The notes under the pieces are model-generated. The model worked only from the letters and a program-made list of their open reading frames with translations, did no database searches and had not been told where the DNA came from. Positions 50,043-58,186 of a stretch of 64,000 bases of DNA are shown here, piece after piece. How positions within the stretch are numbered: the stretch's first letter is position 1; each line of letters starts with the position of its first letter. The position numbers were made by a program, and so were the translations under genes. Source of the DNA: Haloarcula sp. CBA1127 (GTDB taxonomy: Archaea > Halobacteriota > Halobacteria > Halobacteriales > Haloarculaceae); the NCBI RefSeq assembly GCF_001485575.1, contig NZ_BCNB01000006.1, positions 2,542,001-2,606,000 of the forward strand, in the 5' to 3' direction.

Positions 50043-51674
50043 ATGGACCGGGAGCCGTCCGAGCGGGCGGATGTCTGTGTCATCGGGGCCGGGCCGGCAG
50101 GGGCACTTATCGCGAGCCGGCTCGCCAGCGACGGACAAAGGGTGGTCGTGCTAGAGGCCGGGCCGCGGTTCGACAGGTCGAAGCGAGAGCAGCAGATGGA
50201 AGAAGCGATCCGGCCCGGCGACCACGGGTCCGTCTGGGAGATGGGCGGCGACCGCGACGCGTTCAGTGCGAGCGGCGAGCGGTACTACCCGCTGAACATC
50301 TCACGAGTGAAAGGCGTCGGCGGGTCGACGCTGCACTGGCAGGGGATGGTGATGCGGCTGCACCCCTCGGATTTCGACGGCAGCCACGACACCGACGACC
50401 CAGCGTGGCCGATCAACTACGAGGACCTGCGGCCGTACTACGCCGACGCCGAGCGGGCGCTGGGTGTCGCCGGTGACGCAGACAACCCGTTCGCACCGCC
50501 GCGAGACAGCGCGTATCCGTTGCCCGGATTCCCGCCGTCGTACAGCGACTCGTTGTTCGCCGAGGCCTGTGAGCGCCTGGGCATCACGATGCACTCCGTT
50601 CCTAACGCTCGCAACTCCGAACCGTACGATGGGCGGGGGCCGTGTGTGGGCTACGGGACCTGCCAGCCGGTCTGTCCCTCTGGCGCAAAGTATGACGCAA
50701 GCGTCCACATCGAGGACGCCGAAGCCGAGGGAGCCAGCGTGATCGACCGCGCGCCGGTCCAGCGCCTCGTTACCGACGCCGACGGACGCATCGAGGCGGC
50801 CGTCTACGCAACGCCGGACGGGACCGAACACCGCCAGACAGCCCGTGAGTTCGTCATCGCAGCGGGTGGCGTCGAGACGCCGCGACTCCTTCTCCTGTCA
50901 GCGAGCGACGACCACCCGGACGGGCTGGCGAACAGTTCGGGACTGGTGGGGCACTACTTCATGGACCACCTGTTCGCCGGGGCAGGCGGCACGCTCGACC
51001 GTGAAACGCGCCAGAACCACGTCGGCTTTCTCACGAGCGAGTGCCACCAGTTCTACGACGACCCCGGGCAGGCAGTCGAGCATATCGCGGACGGCGAAAC
51101 GGTCGTTGCGGCGACCGACGAGACGCTGTCGCCGCTGAAACTGGAGTTCCTGAACTACGCCGGTCCGTCGCCGGTCGAACTCGCGCTCTCCGGCGAGGAG
51201 TGGGGCGATACGCTGCTGTCGAGCCTCCGCGAGAGTTACGGAAACAGCATTGCGATGGGCGGACTGGTCGGCCAACCGCCACGGAAGGAAAACCGCGTAA
51301 CGCTGGACACGTCAACGACAGATGACCACGGGAATCCGGTGCCGGACATCAAATGGTCGTGGGGTGACCGGATAGAGCGATCGCTGGCTCGCGCGAACGA
51401 GATACAACGCGCCGTGCTATCGGAGCTGGGCGTCGACATCTCGTGGACGGTCGGGCCGGCCGACACCGGGCCGGCGTACCACCACATGGGTACGACGCGG
51501 ATGGGAACGGATTCCGACAAGAGCGTAGTCAACCCACAGTTGCAGACCCACGACGTGGCGAACCTCTCGATTGCGTCCTCGTCGGTGTTCGTCACTGCCG
51601 GGTCGATGAACCCGACGCTGACCATCGCCGCGCTCGCGTTAAAATGCGCTGACCACGTTTCTGAACGACTCTAG
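50043..51674 (+). CDS. GMC-family FAD oxidoreductase
   Basis: A 543-residue flavoprotein acting on an alcohol or sugar. The FAD motif is VIGAGPAGALIASRLASDGQRVVVLEAG at 13-40, followed by VGGSTLHWQGMVMRL and REFVIAAGGVETPRLLL. C-terminal GMC_oxred_C has the catalytic His region AYHHMGTTRMG and the final SSVFVTAGSMNPTLTIAALALKCADH. A Cys cluster GPCVGYGTCQPVCPSGAKY is typical of the gluconate/glucose dehydrogenase-like branch. An iron-type operator overlaps its promoter. It ends 4 bases inside the convergent YdjM-like gene. Confidence 0.92.
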   Translation: MDREPSERADVCVIGAGPAGALIASRLASDGQRVVVLEAGPRFDRSKREQQMEEAIRPGDHGSVWEMGGDRDAFSASGERYYPLNISRVKGVGGSTLHWQGMVMRLHPSDFDGSHDTDDPAWPINYEDLRPYYADAERALGVAGDADNPFAPPRDSAYPLPGFPPSYSDSLFAEACERLGITMHSVPNARNSEPYDGRGPCVGYGTCQPVCPSGAKYDASVHIEDAEAEGASVIDRAPVQRLVTDADGRIEAAVYATPDGTEHRQTAREFVIAAGGVETPRLLLLSASDDHPDGLANSSGLVGHYFMDHLFAGAGGTLDRETRQNHVGFLTSECHQFYDDPGQAVEHIADGETVVAATDETLSPLKLEFLNYAGPSPVELALSGEEWGDTLLSSLRESYGNSIAMGGLVGQPPRKENRVTLDTSTTDDHGNPVPDIKWSWGDRIERSLARANEIQRAVLSELGVDISWTVGPADTGPAYHHMGTTRMGTDSDKSVVNPQLQTHDVANLSIASSSVFVTAGSMNPTLTIAALALKCADHVSERL

Positions 51675-52249
51675 TCTGCAGAGTCTGTGAACACTGCTTT
51701 GCTCCGCCGGGTGACCGACCGAAGCCCGGGCGCGCCGTGGGCGAGCCATACGGCGACAGCGAGGCCGAACAGTCCGAACTGAAACAGGACGTACGGGTCG
51801 AACGAGAGCGCAACCAAGTGTTCGGCGAAAGAGGCATCATTGGCGTACGGCGGCGGCGGCTGGAGCGGCCAGACGAGAAAGCGAAGCCACTGGAACTGTG
51901 TCAGGTCACCGCCGAGCAGCCCTGCCACCGCCGTCGGGCTCATATCCGTCAGCGTGTGCACGAACGCACCGAGCGTGAACGCTGTCGAGAGGTCCGTTCG
52001 GCGATATCGAACTGCGAGTCGGTGCAGGACCACGGCGAGAACGAGGAGTGTGAACAGCGAATGAGCGAGCGACCGCCCGGACGGCAGGACGCCAAACGTC
52101 CAGGCGAACGGCTTGTCGATCAGGTCCGGAAACTGTGACCCTACTGCCAGCGCGGTCAGCGTGGCCGCTGTCTGGCGACGGGTCGGGTCAAACCGGGTGT
52201 ACACAACGTAGACGAGGTAGGCGGCGGCGAGATGTCCCCACGGCCACAT
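51671..52249 (-). CDS. YdjM-like membrane-bound metal-dependent hydrolase
   Basis: A 192-residue membrane protein of the PF04307 (YdjM/DUF457-like) group. The opening MWPWGHLAAAYLVYVVYTR has the conserved Trp-Gly-His. Family metal-type residues follow in AVGSQFPDLIDKPFAW, PSGRSLAHSLFTLLV and LGAFVHTLTDMSP. About four helices. The function is unknown; in bacteria relatives are induced by DNA damage. Tail-to-tail overlap of 4 bases with the GMC gene. Confidence 0.88.
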   Translation of the reverse strand: MWPWGHLAAAYLVYVVYTRFDPTRRQTAATLTALAVGSQFPDLIDKPFAWTFGVLPSGRSLAHSLFTLLVLAVVLHRLAVRYRRTDLSTAFTLGAFVHTLTDMSPTAVAGLLGGDLTQFQWLRFLVWPLQPPPPYANDASFAEHLVALSFDPYVLFQFGLFGLAVAVWLAHGAPGLRSVTRRSKAVFTDSAD

Positions 52250-52333
52250 TGTGTGCTGATATGCCGGATAGTGATTTGTATCTGCTGATACAGGTATGCG
52301 TGAGGAGTAAGCGGTAACTGATGTCTCGGCCGT

Positions 52334-52786
52334 TCAGTACAGACCGAGAATGGCGCCAGCGTCGAGCAGCAGGAGGATTGACACAAGAGACGCCCCCAGC
52401 AGGAACGGCCGTGCGTTCCGCGCGGGTTCGCGCACCTTCTGCTGGTCGAAACCGTCGCTGAGCTTCGACGCGCCGACCTCGACGAGGCCGGCCAGGATGA
52501 ACCACAGGACGATCATCGTGATGACGAGGTGCCCGCGACCGGTTCCCGTCAGCGATTCGGCAGTGTAGCGGGTCGCTGCCAGATGCCCACCCGTCAGGAA
52601 CAGGAGCGTTGCACTCGCCCGGGACACCGTCTTGAGCTTCCCGGTAATCGCCGACAGCGGTCCCGGCGAGGAATCGCCGTTCATCGCCGTCGGGAGCACG
52701 GCGTAGGTCATGAACAACACGGTTCCAGCCCACAGCGCGGCGAATATCAGGTGCACCCCGAAGACAGCCGCGTTTACGACACTCAT
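52334..52786 (-). CDS. CopD-like four-helix membrane protein
   Basis: A 150-residue protein with four helices, of the CopD/DUF2269-like type: VFGVHLIFAALWAGTVLFMTYAVLP at the start carries the family His. LLFLTGGHLAATRY, LVITMIVLWFILAGLVEVGASKL and a final helix (PFLLGASLVSILLLLDAGAIL) follow. Relatives bind heme or copper, but the role here is open. ATG 52786. It lies between the YdjM-like and CheC genes, all on the minus strand, with gaps of 48 and 84 bases, so an operon is possible but not proven. Confidence 0.8.
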   Translation of the reverse strand: MSVVNAAVFGVHLIFAALWAGTVLFMTYAVLPTAMNGDSSPGPLSAITGKLKTVSRASATLLFLTGGHLAATRYTAESLTGTGRGHLVITMIVLWFILAGLVEVGASKLSDGFDQQKVREPARNARPFLLGASLVSILLLLDAGAILGLY

Positions 52787-52834
52787 ATGCGGCGGTTGGA
52801 CGCGACCCCCTTCAACGTCGTGGGTTCGGTACAG

Positions 52835-53533
52835 TTACTCCGAAGAATCAAAGGCATCGAGGGCGTCCGCATCACCCGACATATCGAGCTCTTTGACCGC
52901 GTCGGTGTCGGCAGAGATGTGCGTCTCGCGGTCGGTGTCGTAGTCCAGTTGGTCGATGAGATGGACGAACGAGCCGGGGTCGGGGATGAGGAAGATGCGG
53001 AGCGAGAACGCGACATCGCTCTCCTTGATGTCGACGAGCGAGTCGAGTACGATAGTCAGCGAGTCCCGGCGGACGTGCGAGAGGGCTTTGTCGGCAATCT
53101 CGGTCGCGTCGTCCTGTACGACCGTCGGCGTCCCCATATTGATTGTCGCGTTCAGCGTGTTCGCGATGCCGTCAATGAAGCCTGAGGTGAGGATATTACA
53201 CATCTCCTGCAGCGCGGATTCGTGGAGCTGTGTGAACCCGTCGTCAACGCTGGAGCCGGTCATCAGCTCCGCGATCTCCGCGGCCGTCTCCGTCTCGAAC
53301 GTCATCAGGAAGACGCCGTACGGTGGCTCTGTTAACCGAACGCGAGCGCTGTAGATGTTTCCGCCGCCCATCTCGGTGGCGATGTCCTCCGGCTGGACAA
53401 ACGAGAGACTCTTGATCTCGACGGCGGCGTCGACGCCGGCCAGCGTCGCCAGCGAATCGGCGACCTGCTCGGCTCCATCCTGAATGAGTCTGGTGATGAG
53501 CGTGAGTTTCCGAATATCGATGAGAAGCGGCAT
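52835..53533 (-). CDS. cheC: CheC-type chemotaxis phosphatase
   Basis: A 232-residue CheC-family protein that removes phosphate from CheY or modulates receptor adaptation. The active-site ExxN motif lies in QLHESALQEMCNILTSGFIDGIAN. The second, symmetrical motif found in many CheC proteins is not obvious (ATEIADKALSHVRRDSL). It therefore resembles single-site forms. The C-terminus has a long acidic tail (DYDTDRETHISADTDAVKELD...). ATG 53533 with MPLLIDIRKLTLITRLIQDGAE. Far from other che genes in this window. Confidence 0.88.
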   Translation of the reverse strand: MPLLIDIRKLTLITRLIQDGAEQVADSLATLAGVDAAVEIKSLSFVQPEDIATEMGGGNIYSARVRLTEPPYGVFLMTFETETAAEIAELMTGSSVDDGFTQLHESALQEMCNILTSGFIDGIANTLNATINMGTPTVVQDDATEIADKALSHVRRDSLTIVLDSLVDIKESDVAFSLRIFLIPDPGSFVHLIDQLDYDTDRETHISADTDAVKELDMSGDADALDAFDSSE

Positions 53534-53790
53534 TGCACACTATCAGGACCTATGGTGTGTTACCGTTTTCGGTGGCTACAGCTGTCGGCGACTGGACAGT
53601 GGCCCACCGTAACGCTCATTACCACTGACTGACAGGGCTTCGGTGGGGAGCGTGCTATTCCGTGCCTTACCCGTCATCGACGGGTTTCTCACGGGAAGCC
53701 GCCATCGAATTTCTGTGCGATGCTCGCTGGGGAGCCACGGCCACGCCCGATGTGAGCACGCTTAAGCCGCCCCGTCCGTTTTGCACAGCC

Positions 53791-54873
53791 ATGGAACCAC
53801 GGGACCTCTCCGCTCACACTGTCTATCGGGCAGGTCGCGGTATCGAGGAGGTCGCCCGGGAACTCGGTCTCGACCCGGACGACATGGTGAAGCTGGCGTC
53901 AAACGAGAATATGTTCGGACCGAGCCCGGACGCCGTCGAGGCGATTCGCGGGTCTGCCGAGCGGATGCACTCCTATCCGAAGGCCTCCCACGCCGACCTT
54001 GTTGAGAAACTGGCGGCACTGTGGGACGTAACGCCTGAACAGGTGTGGCTGAGCAACGGCGGCGACGGCGCGCTGGACTGCCTCGCCCGGGCGATGCTCG
54101 ACCCCGACCAAGACGTGCTCGTCCCGTCGCCGGGCTTCGCGTACTACGCGATGAGTGCCCGCTATCACCACGGCGAGGTCAATGAATACACGCTCTCGAA
54201 GGCCGACGACTTCGCTCAGACCGCCGACACCGTCCTGAAAGATTACGACGGCGAGCGAATCGTCTACCTCACCAGCCCGCACAACCCGACCGGGGCGGAG
54301 TTCACGACCGACGCGGTCCGGACTATCGCCGAGGAAACCGACGAGCAGACCCTCGTCGTCGTCGACGAAGCCTACGGTGAGTTCACTGAAAAGCCGAGCA
54401 AACGGCCGTTACTTTCCGACCGCGACGACGTTGCGCTCCTGCGAACGTTCTCGAAGGCGTACGGACTCGCGGGGATTCGACTCGGCTACGCGGTCGTTCC
54501 CGAGGACTGGGCCGACGCGTACGCCCGCATCAACACGCCGTTCTCGGCCAGCGAACTCGCCTGCCGGGCCGGACTGGCGGCGCTCGACGACGACGAGCAC
54601 GTCGAGCGGTCGGTCGACACCGCCGCGTGGGCCCGGGAGTACCTCTCCGAGGAACTCGACGCGCCGACCTGGGACAGCGCGGGGAACTTCATCCTCGCGG
54701 AGGTCGGCGACGCGTCGGCCATCGCGGATGCCGCCCAAGAGCGCGGCGTCATCATCCGCGACTGTTCCTCGTTCGGGCTCCCTGAATGCATCCGTATCAC
54801 CTGCGGAACGCGCGAGGACACGGAACGCGCCGTCTCGGTACTGAACGAGGTTATCGAGGAGGTCAAGGCGTGA
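53791..54873 (+). CDS. hisC: Histidinol-phosphate aminotransferase
   Basis: A 360-residue PLP enzyme of histidine synthesis. Family motifs are KLASNENMFGPSP, SNGGDGALDCLARA, YLTSPHNPTGAEF, VVDEAYGEF, the PLP Lys in RTFSKAYGLAGIRLGY, and Arg in CIRITCGTRED. The frame opens at 53662, but GCTTAAG (53759-53765) is a TATA box about 27 bases before ATG 53791, giving a leaderless start. It overlaps the AK6 gene by 4 bases. The 257-base gap before it holds only this promoter as far as I can see. Confidence 0.94.
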   Translation: MEPRDLSAHTVYRAGRGIEEVARELGLDPDDMVKLASNENMFGPSPDAVEAIRGSAERMHSYPKASHADLVEKLAALWDVTPEQVWLSNGGDGALDCLARAMLDPDQDVLVPSPGFAYYAMSARYHHGEVNEYTLSKADDFAQTADTVLKDYDGERIVYLTSPHNPTGAEFTTDAVRTIAEETDEQTLVVVDEAYGEFTEKPSKRPLLSDRDDVALLRTFSKAYGLAGIRLGYAVVPEDWADAYARINTPFSASELACRAGLAALDDDEHVERSVDTAAWAREYLSEELDAPTWDSAGNFILAEVGDASAIADAAQERGVIIRDCSSFGLPECIRITCGTREDTERAVSVLNEVIEEVKA

Positions 54874-55376
54874 GAGTCGCCGTTACCGGGACGCCGGGGA
54901 CGGGCAAGACCACGGCAGCGGAACACCTCGACACAGACCTCGAAGTTCTCCATCTCAACGACGTCATCAAGGACGAGGGATTCTCGACGGGTATCGACGA
55001 GGATCGCGGGAGCCTCGTGGCCGACCTCGACAGGCTGTCCGAGTGGCTCGACGGCCGCGACGACGTGCTGTTCGAATCCCACCTCGCACATCACTTCGAC
55101 GCTGACCGGGTGATCGTGTTGCGAGCACATCCTGAAACCGTCGTCGAACGGCTCCGTGAACGTGGCGACGACGATTCGAAGGCCTACGAGAACGCGGAGT
55201 CGGAAGCGCTCGATGTCATCCTCGGGGAAGCCGTCGAGGAGCACGGCATGGAGTCGGTGTACGAGATCGAGACGACGGATCGAGATCCTGACGAGGTAGC
55301 ACAGGAGATTCAAGCCGTCGTGGACGGCGAGCGAGAGCCGAGCGCGGGGACTGTCTCCTACATCGACTGGCTATGA
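54870..55376 (+). CDS. AK6/Fap7-type adenylate kinase
   Basis: A 168-residue P-loop kinase. MRVAVTGTPGTGKTTAAEHL has Walker A at 7-15, LHLNDVIKDEGFSTGIDEDRGSLVADLDRL is the NMP-binding part, and FESHLAHHF precedes DRVIVLRAHPETVVERLRERG. In eukaryotes and archaea Fap7 acts in late 18S/16S rRNA processing of the small ribosomal subunit and has adenylate kinase activity. GTG 54870 is inside the hisC stop; an earlier ATG would duplicate hisC coding DNA. Overlaps the next gene by 4 bases. Confidence 0.92.
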   Translation: MRVAVTGTPGTGKTTAAEHLDTDLEVLHLNDVIKDEGFSTGIDEDRGSLVADLDRLSEWLDGRDDVLFESHLAHHFDADRVIVLRAHPETVVERLRERGDDDSKAYENAESEALDVILGEAVEEHGMESVYEIETTDRDPDEVAQEIQAVVDGEREPSAGTVSYIDWL

Positions 55377-55981
55377 CGCTCGACAAGTTCCGCCCGCTGG
55401 CCGACCGTGCGCTCGGCCCATTCGTCAGCGCCGCCAAGGTGGCCGGCCTCTCACCCAACGGCGTCAGCGTCATCGCGTTCCTGCTGGCACTCGGTGCGGG
55501 CGGGGTGTACGCTGTCGCGGCGCAGGAACCCCTGCTGTATCTCGGCGGCGCCGTCCTCGTCTTTCTGAACGGCTGGCTCGACCTCGTGGACGGGGCGCTC
55601 GCGCGGGAACTCAACGTCGCGTCATCGGGCGGTGATCTGCTGGACCACGTACTGGACCGCTACGCCGACATCGGCATCATCGTCGGCCTCGCCGCCGGCG
55701 TGAGCCAGTGGGAACTGGGCATCGCCGCCGTCACCGGCGTCCTGATGACCTCCTATCTCGGGACGCAGGCGCAGGCGGTCGGTCTCGACCGCGTGTACGG
55801 TGGCTTGCTCGGTCGCGCCGACCGGCTCGCACTCGTCGGTGTCGTGACGGGCGTCGCAGCGTTCGTCCCGACCGCGCTGGCCGGCTTGACGCTGGTCGGC
55901 TGGCTACTGGTCGTGTTCGCCGTTGTCGGCCACGTTACCGCCGCCCAGCGGTTCTATCACGCGATGGGCGCTTTGGATTAG
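55373..55981 (+). CDS. CDP-alcohol phosphatidyltransferase
   Basis: A 202-residue membrane enzyme of phospholipid synthesis, transferring an alcohol phosphate onto a CDP-archaeol-type donor. The signature DG-x2-AR-x8-G-x3-D-x3-D is present as LVDGALARELNVASSGGDLLDHVLDR. About six helices surround it. The head-group alcohol (inositol, glycerol or serine) cannot be told. Coupled to the AK6 gene by ATGA overlap and so to hisC; the three functions are otherwise unrelated. Confidence 0.92.
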   Translation: MTLDKFRPLADRALGPFVSAAKVAGLSPNGVSVIAFLLALGAGGVYAVAAQEPLLYLGGAVLVFLNGWLDLVDGALARELNVASSGGDLLDHVLDRYADIGIIVGLAAGVSQWELGIAAVTGVLMTSYLGTQAQAVGLDRVYGGLLGRADRLALVGVVTGVAAFVPTALAGLTLVGWLLVVFAVVGHVTAAQRFYHAMGALD

Positions 55982-56021
55982 CAGGAGTGTGTTTTGGAGT
56001 AGCTCTGCCTTCGACCAGCCA

Positions 56022-56133
56022 GAAAGCCCCCGTGCTATCGGACTCCCGCGACTCGTTGCGCGCTTCCTCGCTCCCGCCGTTCGCTCGTCCAGTGCTTACT
56101 TCGCCGAAGTTCGCCGATAGCACGGCCCCTTTC
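56022..56133. repeat. Long imperfect inverted repeat (haloarchaeal intergenic element)
   Basis: GAAAG-CCC-CCGTGCTATCGG (56022-56041) is mirrored by CCGATAGCACGG-CCC-CTTTC (56114-56133). The 12-base and 5-base parts pair perfectly and the CCC/CCC spacers do not. The 72-base centre has a TCGC/GCGA-rich pattern and ends with ACTTCG-C-CGAAGT. Similar elements ending in a GTGGGACTGAAAG-type string recur in haloarchaeal genomes by my recollection. It fills the 295-base gap before the MBF1 gene; no gene is seen there. Confidence 0.7.
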
Positions 56134-56276
56134 AGTCCCACCCAGCATAGATTGAGCAACTGGCTACGGGTGGGGCCGAAAGGGCAGTTGGCTCTCCACG
56201 AAGTCGTCAAAAACACTGATAACAACAGGAGGCGGCCAGCGCACCATTTATACCGCGCCCCGTCCAAGCCGTCGGT

Positions 56277-56807
56277 ATGGTTCAGTGCGAGATGTGCGGA
56301 ACGGAGGTTTCGTCTCCGAACCGCGTCAAAATCGAGGGAGCCGAACTCGACGTCTGTGACGAGTGTACCGACTTCGGCACGGAGGTCAAGACGGAGGAGA
56401 CGTCGTCCACGTCGACGAAGTACTCGACGTCGTCCTCCTCGTCATCGTCGTCGAGTTCGTCCTCCTCGTCGAGTTCCTCGGGTGGTGGCGGGTCCGGTGG
56501 CCGCCGTCGGGATATGTTCGACGAGATGGACGAGATCGCACAGGATTACCACGACCGTATCCGCAAGGGTCGGGAATCCCAGGGTCTCAGTCAGGAGGAA
56601 CTCGCCAAGCAACTCAACGAGAAGGCGAGCCTGATCCGGAAGCTCGAACAGGGCAACTCGCTACCCAGCGACGACGTCCAGAAGAAACTCGAAAGCGCGC
56701 TTGAGATTTCCCTGAGCGCTGGCGGTAGCGCCGACGAGACGGAGTGGTCCGGCGGGAGCAGCGACGGGGAATACACGCTTGGCGATGTCGTGAAACGGAA
56801 AGACTAG
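56277..56807 (+). CDS. Multiprotein bridging factor 1 (MBF1, archaeal type)
   Basis: A 176-residue coactivator-type regulator. The zinc ribbon is MVQCEMCGTEV...LDVCDECTD (C4, C7, C27, C30). A linker holds an almost pure Ser run (about residues 51-68) then Gly-rich GGGGSGGRRR. The Cro/C1-type helix-turn-helix is at about 85-145 (IRKGRESQGLSQEELAKQLNEKASLIRKLEQGNSLPSDDVQKKLESAL). Archaeal MBF1 links translation or transcription machinery; its role is incompletely known. TATTTATACC-type TATA about 27 bases before ATG 56277. Confidence 0.92.
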   Translation: MVQCEMCGTEVSSPNRVKIEGAELDVCDECTDFGTEVKTEETSSTSTKYSTSSSSSSSSSSSSSSSSSGGGGSGGRRRDMFDEMDEIAQDYHDRIRKGRESQGLSQEELAKQLNEKASLIRKLEQGNSLPSDDVQKKLESALEISLSAGGSADETEWSGGSSDGEYTLGDVVKRKD

Positions 56808-56808
56808 G

Positions 56809-57369
56809 TTACAACTGGAGGTCGTCTTTCTCTACGTCGAGTTCGTCCGCGAGCGACTCGACGTTCGACGAGATACGCTCGATCTCGTCCTGGAGTTCCT
56901 GATACCGGTCGCTGTCCTGTAGCTCCCGGTCGGTCTTCTCGACGCGGAGGACGTTGCGCTTGAGCTTTTTCGACGTGAGTGTCCGGAGTCTGTCGTTGTA
57001 CTCCCGGATCTTGTACAATCGGTCGACGACCTCCTGAAGGTCGTCGCGAGTGACGGGTTTGACGAGGTAGTCGTCGACGCGCATTTCGATGATGTCGAAG
57101 TCGGGGTCGATGGCGGTGACCATCGCGACGCGGCATCGAAGGCCCTTCTCCTCGATCTGTGCGAGCACTTCGTTGCCGGAGACGACCGGCATCCGGCGGT
57201 CGAGCAGCACCACGTCGATGTCGGGCGACAGCAGTTCCAGTCCTTCCTCGCCGCTGTAGGCCGTCTGGACGTGATACTGGTCGGATAAATAATCGGTGTA
57301 CAGATCGGCCAGATGTTGCTCGTCTTCAACTATCAGAACGGTCGGTGTGTCGTCATCCCCTGCTGTCAC
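56809..57369 (-). CDS. Response regulator with HalX domain
   Basis: A 186-residue regulator. The receiver domain has TVLIVEDEQHLADLY, the phospho-Asp in VVLLDRRMPVVSG, Thr in VAMVTAID and Lys in DDYLVKPVTRDD. The C-terminal HalX domain is a helical module (LYKIREYNDRLRTLTSKKLKRNVLRVEKTDRELQDSDRYQELQDEIERI) specific to haloarchaea. Starts at 57480 and 57414 are open, but the AATTATTA box at about 57401-57408 would place the message start near 57380. GTG 57369 is therefore preferred; ATG 57414 is the alternative. Tail-to-tail with MBF1. Confidence 0.9.
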   Translation of the reverse strand: MTAGDDDTPTVLIVEDEQHLADLYTDYLSDQYHVQTAYSGEEGLELLSPDIDVVLLDRRMPVVSGNEVLAQIEEKGLRCRVAMVTAIDPDFDIIEMRVDDYLVKPVTRDDLQEVVDRLYKIREYNDRLRTLTSKKLKRNVLRVEKTDRELQDSDRYQELQDEIERISSNVESLADELDVEKDDLQL

Positions 57370-57512
57370 GGCTTGTCTCGTTTCTTGTCTCGGCCGAAGC
57401 GTAATAATTGTCATCCCCGAGCGCCGGACCGAGATGGATCGACGGCACAGGGGTAAGGACGCCAAACGGCGGCTTCGCAACCTATTTCCCCACAGCAGCC
57501 GGTGCGTTTCGT

Positions 57513-58160
57513 ATGTTCGTCCTTGTCAATCTGAAGGCGTACCCGTGTGATCCAGTGGAAGTAGCGACCGCCGCTGCTGACGTGAGCGACGACTCCGGCG
57601 TTCGTGTCGCCGTCGCGCCACAGGCCGCACAGATCAGCGCTGTGGCGGAGACCGGCGTCGAGACGTGGGCCCAGCACGTCAGCGCCGTCGAGCACGGCAG
57701 TCACACCGGCAGTACCCTCGCCGAGGCCGCTGCGGACGCCGGTGCCGTCGGGACGCTGCTGAACCACTCCGAGAACCGACTCAAGCTCGCGGACATCGAC
57801 GGTGCGCTTGACGCCGCTGACCGCGCAGACCTCGAAACGATCGTCTGTGCGAACAACCCCGCACAGATCGGCGCTGCCGCCGCGCTCGACCCCGACGGCG
57901 TCGCCGTCGAGCCGCCGGAACTCATTGGGACCGGGACACCCGTCAGCAAGGCTGACCCAGATATCGTGACCGGCGCAGTCGACGCCGCCGCTCGCGTTAA
58001 CGGCGACGTGGACGTGCTCTGTGGTGCTGGCATCTCGACCGGCGAAGACCTCGTCTCGGCGAGCGACCTCGGCGCGAGCGGCGTCCTGCTGGCCAGCGGC
58101 GTTGCGAAGGCTGACGACCCGCGCGCGGCGCTCGAAGACCTCGTCGAACCGCTGCTGTAA
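57513..58160 (+). CDS. tpiA: Triosephosphate isomerase, archaeal type
   Basis: A 215-residue short archaeal TIM that interconverts DHAP and glyceraldehyde 3-phosphate. Substrate-binding Asn6 and Lys8 are in FVLVNLKAY, the catalytic Glu in [11 protein letters not shown], the electrophilic His in [11 protein letters not shown], and the phosphate loop is [33 protein letters not shown] 57513 matches the family start; the earlier frame is the divergent promoter region shared with the HalX regulator. Confidence 0.95.
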
Positions 58161-58186
58161 AATCGCCGGTATCGCACTACGAGTTT

